A stretch of DNA of 64,000 nucleotides from CAYWEM01 sp964457225 (lineage in GTDB: Bacteria > Acidobacteriota > Aminicenantia > UBA2199), in the NCBI GenBank assembly GCA_964457225.1, contig CAYWEM010000006.1:109100-173099 (forward strand), in the 5' to 3' direction. This document shows, in pieces, positions 50,139-58,586 of this stretch; the first letter of the stretch is position 1; each line of letters opens with the position of its first letter. Position numbers and translations under genes: made by a program. The notes below the pieces were generated by a model. That model did not search any database. It saw only the letters and a program-made list of their open reading frames with translations, and was not told where the DNA came from.

Positions 50139-51395
50139 TCAATCCTGCAGCCAGTTGACCAGCCGCCGCCACCAGGAAAAGAACCTTCGGCCCTCCGTCT
50201 TTACCGTGAAAAGTACCAGATTGTTTGAGCTGTCTTTTTCCCGGGATTCCTCTCGCCGGGCGATGTATTCGCCGCCCTGCCGGTCGTAATGAAGCACCGG
50301 GCCGAAGGGAATCCTCAGCCGGCCCAGGTAAGCTTCCCGCTGATCAAAGAAAAAGAGATAATGAGCACAGGCCTCGCGCCGTCCTCCGAGTTCATTGACA
50401 CTCAGCGACACAGAGACACGCCGGCCGGCGGCGAAAACACCGTTCACCGCGGCTGTCACGACACCGGAAAGAGAAATCAGGGACCTGGACCGGAAGAACT
50501 CGTGCCGCCCCGTAAACCCGGGTATTTCTGCTTTGAAAATTCTCCTGTTCCCTTTTTTAACGTCGATTTCAATTAGTTCCAGTCGGGAATCATCCGGATA
50601 CACGCGGCAGAGATACAGCCGTCCGTCGAGGAAATCGGCCATGAGAAAGTTGTCAATCAGGTAAGCCCGCAGGCCTGAATCGTTTTCACGCTCAGCGGGA
50701 TAAAAACTCCTTTTGATCCGGCCCTGTTCATCCACGATTGAAAAGTGGTAAGAGCTGTTGAAAGGCCAGTGCATGACCAGGTACTCCCGGCCGGAAAGCG
50801 CCCAGACCCGGCGCAGAAACAGCCGGCTTTCCAGCTCGATCCGCCTGGACTGCTTTAAGTCCCGGGACAAAAGGTAAAAAACCCCGGGCTCGGCAACCCG
50901 GAAAGCGATTGATTTGCCGGCGGAAGTCCCCAGCCAGTCAAAACGCATCGGGCCGGGCGGATCGAAACCGCGCCGACGCTTCAAGTCAAAAAAGGCATTC
51001 AGGACCCCGCCGCTTTTTCGGTCCAAATGATTCACCCCGAACAGGAACAAGCGGCCGCGCAGGTTGAAGAAAGTAAAGTTCCGGAGAAAAGGCGGCAGGT
51101 CAGATTCGGCTTTTTTTTCGAATTCAAAACCAAGCTCAGGGCTTATTCGCTCCTGATAACTCGCCCTCGGTTCATCCGGGAAGGCAGTTTGGTCCGGTAT
51201 CAGTTCCGGCAGGACGGAGCCCCGGCCCGCGGCTGTATCCAGCAGCATGAGATTGAATCCATCGGACCAGTCCCGGAAATAATTGAAATTCAGCAGTGCG
51301 CGGTTGACGGTACTTAAATCGTCAACCGGCGACCTGCCCGCCATGCCGGCCGCGCCGAAAGCAAGCAGGCAGCAAATCAAAAAGAACCGCTTCAT
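50139..51395 (-). CDS. Exported propeller-like protein Q1
   Basis: 418 aa from the ATG at 51395 (MKRFFLICCLLAFGAAGMAG signal peptide), which overlaps the stop of the upstream Na/Pi transporter as ATGA; the open frame continues into that gene but is not used. The C-terminal half (FSIVDEQGRIKRSFYP, LRAYLIDNFLMADF, VVTAAVNGVFAAGRRVSVSLSV) matches the truncated gene at 56783-57466, so this is the intact member of that family. It lacks the GQGP motif but resembles diverged 6-bladed propellers. Function unknown; exported. Confidence 0.65.
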   Translation of the reverse strand: MKRFFLICCLLAFGAAGMAGRSPVDDLSTVNRALLNFNYFRDWSDGFNLMLLDTAAGRGSVLPELIPDQTAFPDEPRASYQERISPELGFEFEKKAESDLPPFLRNFTFFNLRGRLFLFGVNHLDRKSGGVLNAFFDLKRRRGFDPPGPMRFDWLGTSAGKSIAFRVAEPGVFYLLSRDLKQSRRIELESRLFLRRVWALSGREYLVMHWPFNSSYHFSIVDEQGRIKRSFYPAERENDSGLRAYLIDNFLMADFLDGRLYLCRVYPDDSRLELIEIDVKKGNRRIFKAEIPGFTGRHEFFRSRSLISLSGVVTAAVNGVFAAGRRVSVSLSVNELGGRREACAHYLFFFDQREAYLGRLRIPFGPVLHYDRQGGEYIARREESREKDSSNNLVLFTVKTEGRRFFSWWRRLVNWLQD

Positions 51396-53029
51396 TGGAA
51401 TTCGGCCTGCTGCCTGGCATTGAAGCCCGCGGCCAGGGCCTGCATGCTTAGGATGAGCATGCGGCTGGACTGGGTGAAGAAGCGGTTGGCCATCAGCAGC
51501 CGGGTGACCTCCTGTTCCCGGATCCGGCCGCTGGAAACAGCCCGGGCGCAGGAAGCGATGAACTGCTTGTCTTCGTTTTCGACCCACTGGAAAATGGCCG
51601 CAAGTTTCTCCGGGTTTTCGGGTTGGTCGGGTGCATTGCCGAGTTCGGCGGCCGCGGCCCGCAGGCGGGAAAGGCGCTTTTTGAAACCGAGGCCGGCATC
51701 AGCCAGGAAGTTATTGTCCTCCCGGCCGAATTCCTCGATTTCTCCGAATTGATCGGAGATGTTCTTGGTGGCGTTCATGATACTGCGGCTGGCCCGGATT
51801 ATCGGCTCCAGGGCCAGCGCTTCACCCTGATCCAGTGCATGCTCCTGGATCCGGGCGTAATACAGGAATATCTCCGCGTGAAACCTTTCCAGGTCCCGGT
51901 AATCGAATTCAGTATCCCGATGCGGAAGAGCATCATCAGCGGAGGATACAGCCGGCAAACCGTATTTTCCGGCGATGAATTCCATGGACAGGCCCAGCTG
52001 GTGCAGGATTTCACGGCGCAGGGCGCTCATGGCGGCCTGGGAGACCTGGGCCGGGGTATTGTGGATGAAACGGCTCAATTCGGCTTTTCTCTCGGGAAAG
52101 ACTTTGTTCATCAGGCCAACCAGGGCCGGGATCAAGGGGAAAAAAATCAACACGGCCAGGAGGTTGAACAAGGTATGAAAGGCAGCGATGCCCAGTACGG
52201 CACTGCGGGCCGGATCGAATAATATCCTGGATAATCCGAGCAGCAGCGGTAAGCTCAGCCAGGCCGCCAGGGCGGTGCCGATTTTGAAAACCAGGGCGCT
52301 GAGGGCGATTCTTTTCTTGGCCGCGGTGCCGCCGATCGAGCCTATCAGGATGGTCACGCTGGTGCCCACGTTGGCCCCGATGACCATGGCCGCGGCCTGG
52401 CTGAAATCGATCAGCCCGGAAAACATGGTGGTCAGGATAATGGCGATGGTGGCCGAACTGGACTGCATCACCGCGGTCAGAACGGCGCCCAGGATGATCC
52501 CGATCAGCGGTGTCAGTGACGGCAGGCGGCCGGGATCGATGGCCCCGGCCAGGGCCTGGAAACTGTCCTTCATGAAGTCCAGCCCGAGAAAGAGGAATCC
52601 GAAGGCCAGCAGGAGTTTGCTGAATTGAAGACCGCGTTGAGACTTGCCCAGCATGACCAGTCCCAGTCCGCCGAGTCCGACCAGCGGCAGGGCCAGGGCG
52701 TCGATCTTGATGGAAAAGCCGAAGAGCGCGACGATCCAGGCGGTCAGGGTGGTGCCGACCATCGAACCCAGGATGACGGACAGGGCATGCCCCAGGCTCA
52801 TCAGGCCGGCCCCGGCGAAGGCCAGGATCATCAGGGAAACCGCCGAACTGCTCTGCAGGACGGCCGTGCTCAGTATACCGGTGGTCAGGGCCCTCAGCCG
52901 GGTGGCGGTGAAATGGCGGATCAGGGTTTTCAGCTTGCGGCCGGCCAGGAGCTTTATGGACTCCTCCATCAGGAATATGCCGAAGAGAAAAATGCCCAGC
53001 CCGGCGAAAAAAGACCAGCCATCGATCAT
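51392..53029 (-). CDS. Na+/phosphate symporter family protein
   Basis: 545-aa inner-membrane protein of the Na/Pi cotransporter (NptA/YjbB) family. Two repeated transport domains hold the QSSS motifs (TAVLQSSSAVSLMILAFAGAG and TAVMQSSSATIAIILTTMF), then four or more further membrane segments. A cytoplasmic C-terminal PhoU-like helical domain follows (about residues 330-540). It imports or exports phosphate with sodium. The stop overlaps the start of Q1. Confidence 0.93.
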   Translation of the reverse strand: MIDGWSFFAGLGIFLFGIFLMEESIKLLAGRKLKTLIRHFTATRLRALTTGILSTAVLQSSSAVSLMILAFAGAGLMSLGHALSVILGSMVGTTLTAWIVALFGFSIKIDALALPLVGLGGLGLVMLGKSQRGLQFSKLLLAFGFLFLGLDFMKDSFQALAGAIDPGRLPSLTPLIGIILGAVLTAVMQSSSATIAIILTTMFSGLIDFSQAAAMVIGANVGTSVTILIGSIGGTAAKKRIALSALVFKIGTALAAWLSLPLLLGLSRILFDPARSAVLGIAAFHTLFNLLAVLIFFPLIPALVGLMNKVFPERKAELSRFIHNTPAQVSQAAMSALRREILHQLGLSMEFIAGKYGLPAVSSADDALPHRDTEFDYRDLERFHAEIFLYYARIQEHALDQGEALALEPIIRASRSIMNATKNISDQFGEIEEFGREDNNFLADAGLGFKKRLSRLRAAAAELGNAPDQPENPEKLAAIFQWVENEDKQFIASCARAVSSGRIREQEVTRLLMANRFFTQSSRMLILSMQALAAGFNARQQAEFQ

Positions 53030-53126
53030 TGCTGCACCTCGATCAGATCGGCCTGATCGTAGCCCGGGGCGCTCTTGATGTCAAGTTCAGCTGTCCGGGA
53101 AAAGAACCTTGGCAAGCCGCCCGGGA

Positions 53127-53351
53127 TTACAGCCCCCCGCAGCGATACAGGGCGGCCGCCGGTATCAGCTGCACTCCGTTTTGGGTTCGGTATTCATCGC
53201 CGAGATAAAAAAACATCGTCTTGCAGGGCTGCTTGAGCTGGGTGGCAAATTCCCTGAGATTCCGCAGGTCACCGGCGGGCAGAAGCTGGAAAAGGCGTTT
53301 TTCCTTTGAAAGAGATATTCCGCTCCGGGTTTTTGCAGGAAAGATGAAAGC
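53127..53351 (-). pseudogene. Coding remnant downstream of P3
   Basis: In the same frame as P3, directly after its TAG, 74 codons stay open to a TAA: they read KRLFQLLPAGDLRNLREFAT, then QLKQPCKTMFFYLGDEYRTQ and a C-terminal LIPAAALYRCGGL. There is no start codon context. Composition looks coding rather than random. Either a gene remnant left by rearrangement, or a former C-terminal extension of P3 cut off by the stop. Confidence 0.35.
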
Positions 53352-54416
53352 CTACTCCAGCCTGAAAACGTATATCCTGTCTTCTTCGTCATCATGGTTT
53401 TTTGCCAACAGCAAGCCGTTTTCGGATAGCGCATAAAAACTGTACTGACCTTCCAGAAGAATGTCTTGCCCGGCTTTTCCCTGCCGGTCGACGACCTGCA
53501 TTCGGTATTCTGCCTGTTTGGCTCCCCCGGAAAGCACGTTGACAAAAAGGTAAAAAACCAGGTAATTGTCCTTGAAGGGAAAGATGTTGGACACGATCAT
53601 ATAGCGATCCCCCGGTTTATCCATGACCCCCCCCCTGCGGAGCGCAGCAGGAAAAACGTAATTACGGTCAACATCCAGGGAAAAGGAACTTTTCTCGCGG
53701 CCGGTGGCGGCATCAAGCAAGTAAAAAACCGGAGGGTTGGATGCGTATAAGAAAGACACCAGGATTTCCCGTCGCTCCCGGTTGAAACCGAAGCTGAGCC
53801 GGCCTAAAAAAGTGTTTGCTAATACACTGTCCATTTCATTCAGGTCTTCTTTTTTGAAGCGAACCTGGTCAAAATAAACCCTTAATTTGCCGTTTTTGAA
53901 CTGCAGTAACCTGCCGCCCATTCCAGTCCCTTTACTTAAAGTACTTTGAACCTGAAAGCCATTGAAAACAAAACTGTTGCTTTCTGTTAAAATAAAATCA
54001 GCTTGAAATGCTCCTTCTTCAGGGCCGGGCAGGCGAACGGATCTGACCGGTCGCAGTTCTGCATCGAAAACAGCCAGTTTACGGTTTCTTATGTCATGAA
54101 CGTATACTTCGCCATCGTGGAATTTGACCGCGACCGGACCCATAAAATCATGGGGCCCCTGACCCTTTCGGCCGTAACTTCCGACAAAACGACCGTCTAT
54201 CGAGTACCTGCGCAACAGGTATCGCTGGGAGTCAATCACGTAGAAGTGTTTTTCATCATCAGAAAAACAGGCATCCACGATCCGGAAAAACAGGTATTCA
54301 TCTTCATCTGAGTTTCCGACAGCAGTAATTTGCTTGAGTTTTAATTGGGCATGAAGCGGTGCAACAACCAGGGGTATTACTATTGCCAAAAAGCAAATCA
54401 GCAGGTTGTTTTTCAT
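53352..54416 (-). CDS. 6-bladed beta-propeller secreted protein P3
   Basis: 354-aa exported propeller. Signal MKNNLLICFLAIVIPLVVAPLHA. Shared motif RKGQGPHDFMGPVAVK; blades KHFYVIDSQRYLLRRYSIDG and GEVYVHDIRNRKLAVFD. RBS GGAGAG. Its first 44 nt and 86 bp of leader (54373-54502) are repeated without change at 60498-60627. A perfect palindrome GGGAACCGGTTCCC lies 13 nt upstream of the ATG. An unusual in-frame coding remnant follows the stop. Confidence 0.8.
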   Translation of the reverse strand: MKNNLLICFLAIVIPLVVAPLHAQLKLKQITAVGNSDEDEYLFFRIVDACFSDDEKHFYVIDSQRYLLRRYSIDGRFVGSYGRKGQGPHDFMGPVAVKFHDGEVYVHDIRNRKLAVFDAELRPVRSVRLPGPEEGAFQADFILTESNSFVFNGFQVQSTLSKGTGMGGRLLQFKNGKLRVYFDQVRFKKEDLNEMDSVLANTFLGRLSFGFNRERREILVSFLYASNPPVFYLLDAATGREKSSFSLDVDRNYVFPAALRRGGVMDKPGDRYMIVSNIFPFKDNYLVFYLFVNVLSGGAKQAEYRMQVVDRQGKAGQDILLEGQYSFYALSENGLLLAKNHDDEEDRIYVFRLE

Positions 54417-54502
54417 TTTCTCTCCAGCTGGGAACCGGTTCCCATTTTTTTTGCCCCGGTCCGCCTTATGACCAGATGGACAAGAGATGTCAAGTTGTCA
54501 AG
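54373..54502 (+). repeat. 130-bp duplicated leader, copy 1
   Basis: Covers the first codons and leader of P3. Identical over 130 bp to 60498-60627, including the run of eight T and the palindrome. Confidence 0.9.
54430..54443. promoter_or_regulatory. GGGAACCGGTTCCC palindrome in propeller leader
   Basis: Perfect 14-bp palindrome between the RBS of P3 and the upstream repeat; again at 60555-60568, and in a two-mismatch form before P1 (43780-43793). Operator or mRNA hairpin near the RBS. Confidence 0.5.
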
Positions 54503-54512
54503 CACCGCCCCC
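54489..54512 (+). repeat. Dispersed repeat copy between P4 and P3
   Basis: GTCAAGTTGTCAAGCACC followed by GCCCCC. It fills most of the gap between the P4 stop and the P3 leader. Confidence 0.9.
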
Positions 54513-54524
54513 AGGTCCCGCCTT

Positions 54525-55532
54525 TTACTGGTAAACGTATACCCCGGTATCAGGTGAAGACTGCAGCACATAAAACTCCAGGCCGGCTTCATTTTTTCTC
54601 ACTTTCATCGATCTCACGTAAACATTCTCATCTTGATCAGGATGATTCCAGGAATATGCTTTGCGTAATTTGCCGTTGAAATCATAATGGTGGATGACAA
54701 GCTTGTCCTGGTATAGCACAAGAAACATGCCGTCTTCAATTACATCAAAGGCCAGGAACAGATACTTTAAATCAATATAATCGGGTCGGGCCATGATTTT
54801 TTTGAGATTGTAATTGCCGGGAATCATTTCTTTGTATGGATAGGCGTTCAGCTCGAATGTCTGCAAAAGGTTTCCCTCCAGGTCGAATACCCTGATAATC
54901 GGATAGTACTGAAACAGGCAATAAATCTTATCCAGAAAGTGAGCCAGATATATTTCACTTCCAACAGGAGACAGAAGTTTGGGGACACCAAACGAGTCGT
55001 TGAGCAAATCTCCGAATGACTTGGTTTTCCGGCCCTGCAGGTCAAATATGGAAATCAGCTTGGCCTTATCCGATTCATCCTGCAGTAAGTAGTCCTGGCA
55101 ATAAATCTGATCTCTGATAATAGCCATGTTGCTGAACGATCCAAACAGTTTAAAACTTCCCAGGAAACCTCCTTCGGTGTTCAATATCTGCAAGCGTTTG
55201 TTGCCCTGGTCGATGACGAATAATCTCTGGTCGTTTACAGTAAACCCGTTGGGCCAATTGAACTCATCTGGCCCTTGTCCATATTTTCCAATGGTCATCA
55301 CCAGCTCGCCGACCTGGTTAAACCTGTGTATACAGCTTTTTCTCTGATCCAGTACGTACACGTTGCCAGCCTCATCGAAATGTAAATCATTGGGCATGAC
55401 CAATCCGATTTCCGCATCAGGACCTGGAAAGGACCGGACAAGCGACAGGTTTCGCTCTTCCGGTTTTTCGCCCGCCCAGATCACATACGAGATGCCAAGC
55501 AATATCAAAAAAAGGATTGTAGTGCTTTTCAA
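54525..55532 (-). CDS. 6-bladed beta-propeller secreted protein P4
   Basis: 335-aa exported propeller. The start is a TTG at 55532, decided by GGAGGT just upstream; it gives KSTTILFLILLGISYVIWA as signal peptide. Shared motif KYGQGPDEFNWPNG; blades GNVYVLDQRKSCIHRFNQVG and QRLFVIDQGNKRLQILNTEG are clear NHL-type repeats. Member of the minus-strand propeller row. Confidence 0.8.
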   Translation of the reverse strand: MKSTTILFLILLGISYVIWAGEKPEERNLSLVRSFPGPDAEIGLVMPNDLHFDEAGNVYVLDQRKSCIHRFNQVGELVMTIGKYGQGPDEFNWPNGFTVNDQRLFVIDQGNKRLQILNTEGGFLGSFKLFGSFSNMAIIRDQIYCQDYLLQDESDKAKLISIFDLQGRKTKSFGDLLNDSFGVPKLLSPVGSEIYLAHFLDKIYCLFQYYPIIRVFDLEGNLLQTFELNAYPYKEMIPGNYNLKKIMARPDYIDLKYLFLAFDVIEDGMFLVLYQDKLVIHHYDFNGKLRKAYSWNHPDQDENVYVRSMKVRKNEAGLEFYVLQSSPDTGVYVYQ

Positions 55533-55535
55533 GTT

Positions 55536-55688
55536 TTACCTCCAATGCTGAGATAACCACTGATCATCGACTCCTCCGACTACTTGCCCGGCATCAAATA
55601 CCGGCGTCACTACGTACGGATGCTCACGCCAGGCTCTGCCCCATTCTTTCAGGCGGTGCTCCTGAAAACTGTTTTTGCCTGAAAGCAT
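55536..55688 (-). CDS. Doubtful 50-aa ORF before P4
   Basis: Open frame MLSGKNSFQEHRLKEWGRAW through VVTPVFDAGQVVGGVDDQWL that ends 3 nt before the P4 start codon. It has no signal peptide and no Cys. The C-terminal part looks coding, so it may be a remnant of a larger protein; a chance frame is equally possible. Confidence 0.25.
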   Translation of the reverse strand: MLSGKNSFQEHRLKEWGRAWREHPYVVTPVFDAGQVVGGVDDQWLSQHWR

Positions 55689-55754
55689 ATTTCAGGGCAG
55701 GACTGCCTGCCTTGTTAGATTTTTTGGACATTGCTTTCATAGTGCCGCTTGTTC

Positions 55755-56771
55755 CTACTTTAATACCAGCTCGTAAGCGTGAATCATGACCTCCGCTTCT
55801 TCGTTATCAAAAGAAAAGCCATACAATTTGTTTCGTTTAAAGCAAAAGAAATCAAGTTCTTTGCCCAATGTGAGTTTTCCCAGATGCTGGCCGCTTGAAT
55901 TGTCAACAAGCATCAAGTAATTATCGATAACTCTTTTACCTTCTCCGTGAAGGTATTGATACTGCAGCAAGGTCATTTGTCTATTTATGTAAAACAGATT
56001 TCTGATAACTATAAAATCTTTCCTGGCTTTTTCAATGCTCTCTTTGTACAGAATTCTTTCATCAAATCTATAGCCGGGGACGACATCCCGAACCGGAGTT
56101 GTTTTAACAAGTCCGCCATCCCTATCGTAAAAAGCGAGTTCCGGGCCGCCCTCAATCGGATAATGCAAAGTAGAAACAAAGGCACCGCTTATTTCTTCCA
56201 CGGCAAACATGTTCCTGAAATACACCCACAAGAATAAAGAATCCTTGTGCTTTTCCTTGATTTTCAGTATTTCAGCGTCTTCGACATCATTTTCTTCATT
56301 AGTGAAAGGTTTTATTAAAACAAGCTTGTTGTCATACCCCATTCGTTTATTGGCAATTATAAAATCATCATTGGCCGCAATGTTGAAACTCAAATGCGCG
56401 GTCTCACTTTGCAGGTACTCCAGGTCCAGGCTGAAGCGGTTTAACCTCCTGCTGCTGAAGTCATAGATCAAAAGCGATCCGTCTTTAATTGTCATTGAAG
56501 TAGCACTTTGAAACTCACCCGGCCCTTGCCCCTTTCCACCTGTTTTAGTTACAAATTTCCCCAGCTTATCGTATTTTCTCAATTGCAGGGTCTCGCCTTC
56601 AATCACGTAAATGTTGCCCTCATCGTCAACCGTGATCGGCCCCCTCTTGTAAAAAATGTATTCTTCAGCTTCATCACTGCCGAATTCCAGCACCTTTTTC
56701 AACTCAAAACCGTGAATGGAAACTGAGAGCAGTATCATCAGCAAAACCAAGATGTTTTTTGCCTTCATCAT
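55755..56771 (-). CDS. 6-bladed beta-propeller secreted protein P5
   Basis: 338-aa exported propeller (signal KAKNILVLLMILLSVSIHGF). The start is one of two adjacent ATGs; GGAGGT sits better for the second (56768). It is a close paralogue of P6: ELKKVLEFGSDEAEEYIF against ELSKVLEFGSDTIPEYLF, shared GKGQGPGEF, and matching middle (GPELAFYDRDGGLVKTT against SPELLFFDHQGELLRRT). Located just downstream of the IS-truncated Q2. Confidence 0.8.
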   Translation of the reverse strand: MMKAKNILVLLMILLSVSIHGFELKKVLEFGSDEAEEYIFYKRGPITVDDEGNIYVIEGETLQLRKYDKLGKFVTKTGGKGQGPGEFQSATSMTIKDGSLLIYDFSSRRLNRFSLDLEYLQSETAHLSFNIAANDDFIIANKRMGYDNKLVLIKPFTNEENDVEDAEILKIKEKHKDSLFLWVYFRNMFAVEEISGAFVSTLHYPIEGGPELAFYDRDGGLVKTTPVRDVVPGYRFDERILYKESIEKARKDFIVIRNLFYINRQMTLLQYQYLHGEGKRVIDNYLMLVDNSSGQHLGKLTLGKELDFFCFKRNKLYGFSFDNEEAEVMIHAYELVLK

Positions 56772-56782
56772 TACCTCCTGTT

Positions 56783-57466
56783 TTAATTACCGGTTTCCAC
56801 AGAGAACATGACAAATGTCGGATTGAAACCGACTGCTCGGTCTCTCAGGGATATGAATTCTTCTCGAACGGGGTGATAATGTACTACCGCGCCGTAGGGT
56901 ATCTCGAGCAAGTCGATGAAACCCTTTCCCCGCTCAAACGCATAAAGATAGTGGAAAAAATCCCTGTCCGCCCTGCCATGAGAATAACTGACCGAAAACG
57001 AGACAAAGATCTCATTGCCCCGGTTAAAAATTCCGTTTACCGCGGCAATGATTTTCGATTTATCATAGCTGCTGATTTTAATTTGTCTCAATTGTTCATG
57101 CTTATCTTGGAAACCTTCCAGCTCTGCTTTGTACACGGTGATTGTTTTATTAACCGGATCAATCTCTTCCAACACCAAGTGAGGTGCTTCGGGAAAAACC
57201 TTGGTCAGAAACAACGCCCCCGAATCGAACGAAGCGGCCTGAAAGTTTTCCAGGAACCAGGTACGCAATCCATTCTGATTCGGAGCTGGAATTTCATAAA
57301 AGCTCTCCAGCACTCGACCGGAGCTGTCTACTCGAGAAAAAAGAAAGCCTTTGTTGAAGGGAAAATGATAAACTGAGATGGTCTTGCTTGTCAAGACCGA
57401 TAAAGGCCGGGCCTTAAGGTGGAATCTCCAGTTGTCCATTTTAACCGGCAAGCCTTTCCAGGCCAT
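56783..57466 (-). pseudogene. IS-truncated propeller-like gene Q2
   Basis: The 3' half of a gene homologous to Q1 (shared: SRVDSSGRVLESFY, LRTWFLENFQAASFDSGALF, IIAAVNGIFNRGNEIFVSFS). The first 17 codons (MAWKGLPVKMDNWRFHL) come from the end of the IS3 element, so the 5' half, about 200 codons including the signal peptide, is missing. It cannot be exported as it stands and is probably dead. Confidence 0.75.
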
Positions 57467-58304
57467 TACGATATACCCAATCGGGAGTCAGGTAATCTAA
57501 GGACTGGTGTGGCCTTTTCGTATTGTAATCAACAAAATAGCCGCTGATGCCCTTCCGGCAGGCCATAGTGCTTTCATAAGCCTTTATGTACACTTCCTCC
57601 TGTTTTAATGATCTCCAGAGTCGTTCAATGAAGATATTGTCATATACACGGCCTTTTCCATCCATGCTGATTTTGATGCCCTTATCAATCAGGATGGCAA
57701 CAAACTCATGGCTGGTGAACTGACAGCCTTGGTCACTGTTGAATATTTCGGGACAGCCATAGACCTGCAATGCTTCTTTCAGCGCTTCCACGCAAAAGGC
57801 GCAATCCAGGGTTGTCGAAAGCCTCCAGGACAAAACCTTCCGGCTGTACCAGTCCATTACCGCAACCAGATAAAGAAACCCCTTTGCCAGGGGAATATAG
57901 GTGATATCAGCACACCAAACCTGGTTGGGCCGATTGATTGAAAGGTTTCTGAGAAGATAGGGATAAATCTTGTGCTCTTTATTGGGAATGCTCGTTCTCT
58001 TCCTGGGATAAAGGGCGTGTATCCGCATCAGGCGCATCAAACGGCGAATATGGTCCCGTCCCACTTTGAAACCCTGATTGCGAAGCACGGCCCTGAGCCT
58101 GCGACTGCCATAGCAGGGATTGTTCAGATTGATCTTATCAATGACCTTCATGATCGCGCTGTCTCTTTCATTGATTTCTTTCTTCTTGTAGTAAAGAGAA
58201 CTTCGATTGAGACCGAGAAGCTTAGCTCTCTCCTTGATGCTTATCTCTTCAACTCCGTCTTTACTGATCATCTGCCTTCTCACTTCAGGTTCAGTTGCTT
58301 GCAC
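57441..58304 (-). CDS. IS3 transposase OrfB (DDE integrase domain)
   Basis: 287 aa as an independent frame from GTG at 58304; normally made as an OrfAB fusion. HTH_21-like N-terminal region (GSRRLRAVLRNQGFKVGRDH), then the rve core with all three acidic residues: WCADITYIPL, FNSDQGCQFTS and IFIERLWRSLKQEEVY. It overlaps orfA by 25 nt. In the overlap a run of nine A (58305-58313, minus strand) preceded by TTT forms the usual -1 frameshift site. The transposase appears intact. Confidence 0.93.
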   Translation of the reverse strand: MQATEPEVRRQMISKDGVEEISIKERAKLLGLNRSSLYYKKKEINERDSAIMKVIDKINLNNPCYGSRRLRAVLRNQGFKVGRDHIRRLMRLMRIHALYPRKRTSIPNKEHKIYPYLLRNLSINRPNQVWCADITYIPLAKGFLYLVAVMDWYSRKVLSWRLSTTLDCAFCVEALKEALQVYGCPEIFNSDQGCQFTSHEFVAILIDKGIKISMDGKGRVYDNIFIERLWRSLKQEEVYIKAYESTMACRKGISGYFVDYNTKRPHQSLDYLTPDWVYRNGLERLAG

Positions 58305-58573
58305 TTTTTTTTTAAATACTCAAGCTCCATGTCCTGCCGGCCTACTTTCCGGTACAGCAGCTCAAGCTCAGTCTCCAGCTCATCCAGCTTTGGATCCTTC
58401 TTGTGTGAAAACACCTCCGGAGCCTTCTCCAACAACTGCTTCTTCCACTGCGTAATCTGGTTGGGATGTACCTCAAACTGCGCAGCCAACTCTGATAACG
58501 TCTTCTCGCCTTTCACTGACTCCAACGCTACCATCGCCTTGAATGAATCATCATAACGCTTCCTTGTCTTCAT
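58280..58573 (-). CDS. IS3 transposase OrfA
   Basis: 97-aa helix-turn-helix protein: MKTRKRYDDSFKAMVALESV, then TLSELAAQFEVHPNQITQWK, the DNA-recognition helix, followed by a leucine-zipper-like stretch (LDELETELELLYRKVGRQDM). It binds the element's ends and multimerises. RBS GGAGG upstream of the ATG. Confidence 0.93.
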   Translation of the reverse strand: MKTRKRYDDSFKAMVALESVKGEKTLSELAAQFEVHPNQITQWKKQLLEKAPEVFSHKKDPKLDELETELELLYRKVGRQDMELEYLKKKCKQLNLK

Positions 58574-58586
58574 CGGTCCTCCTTTT

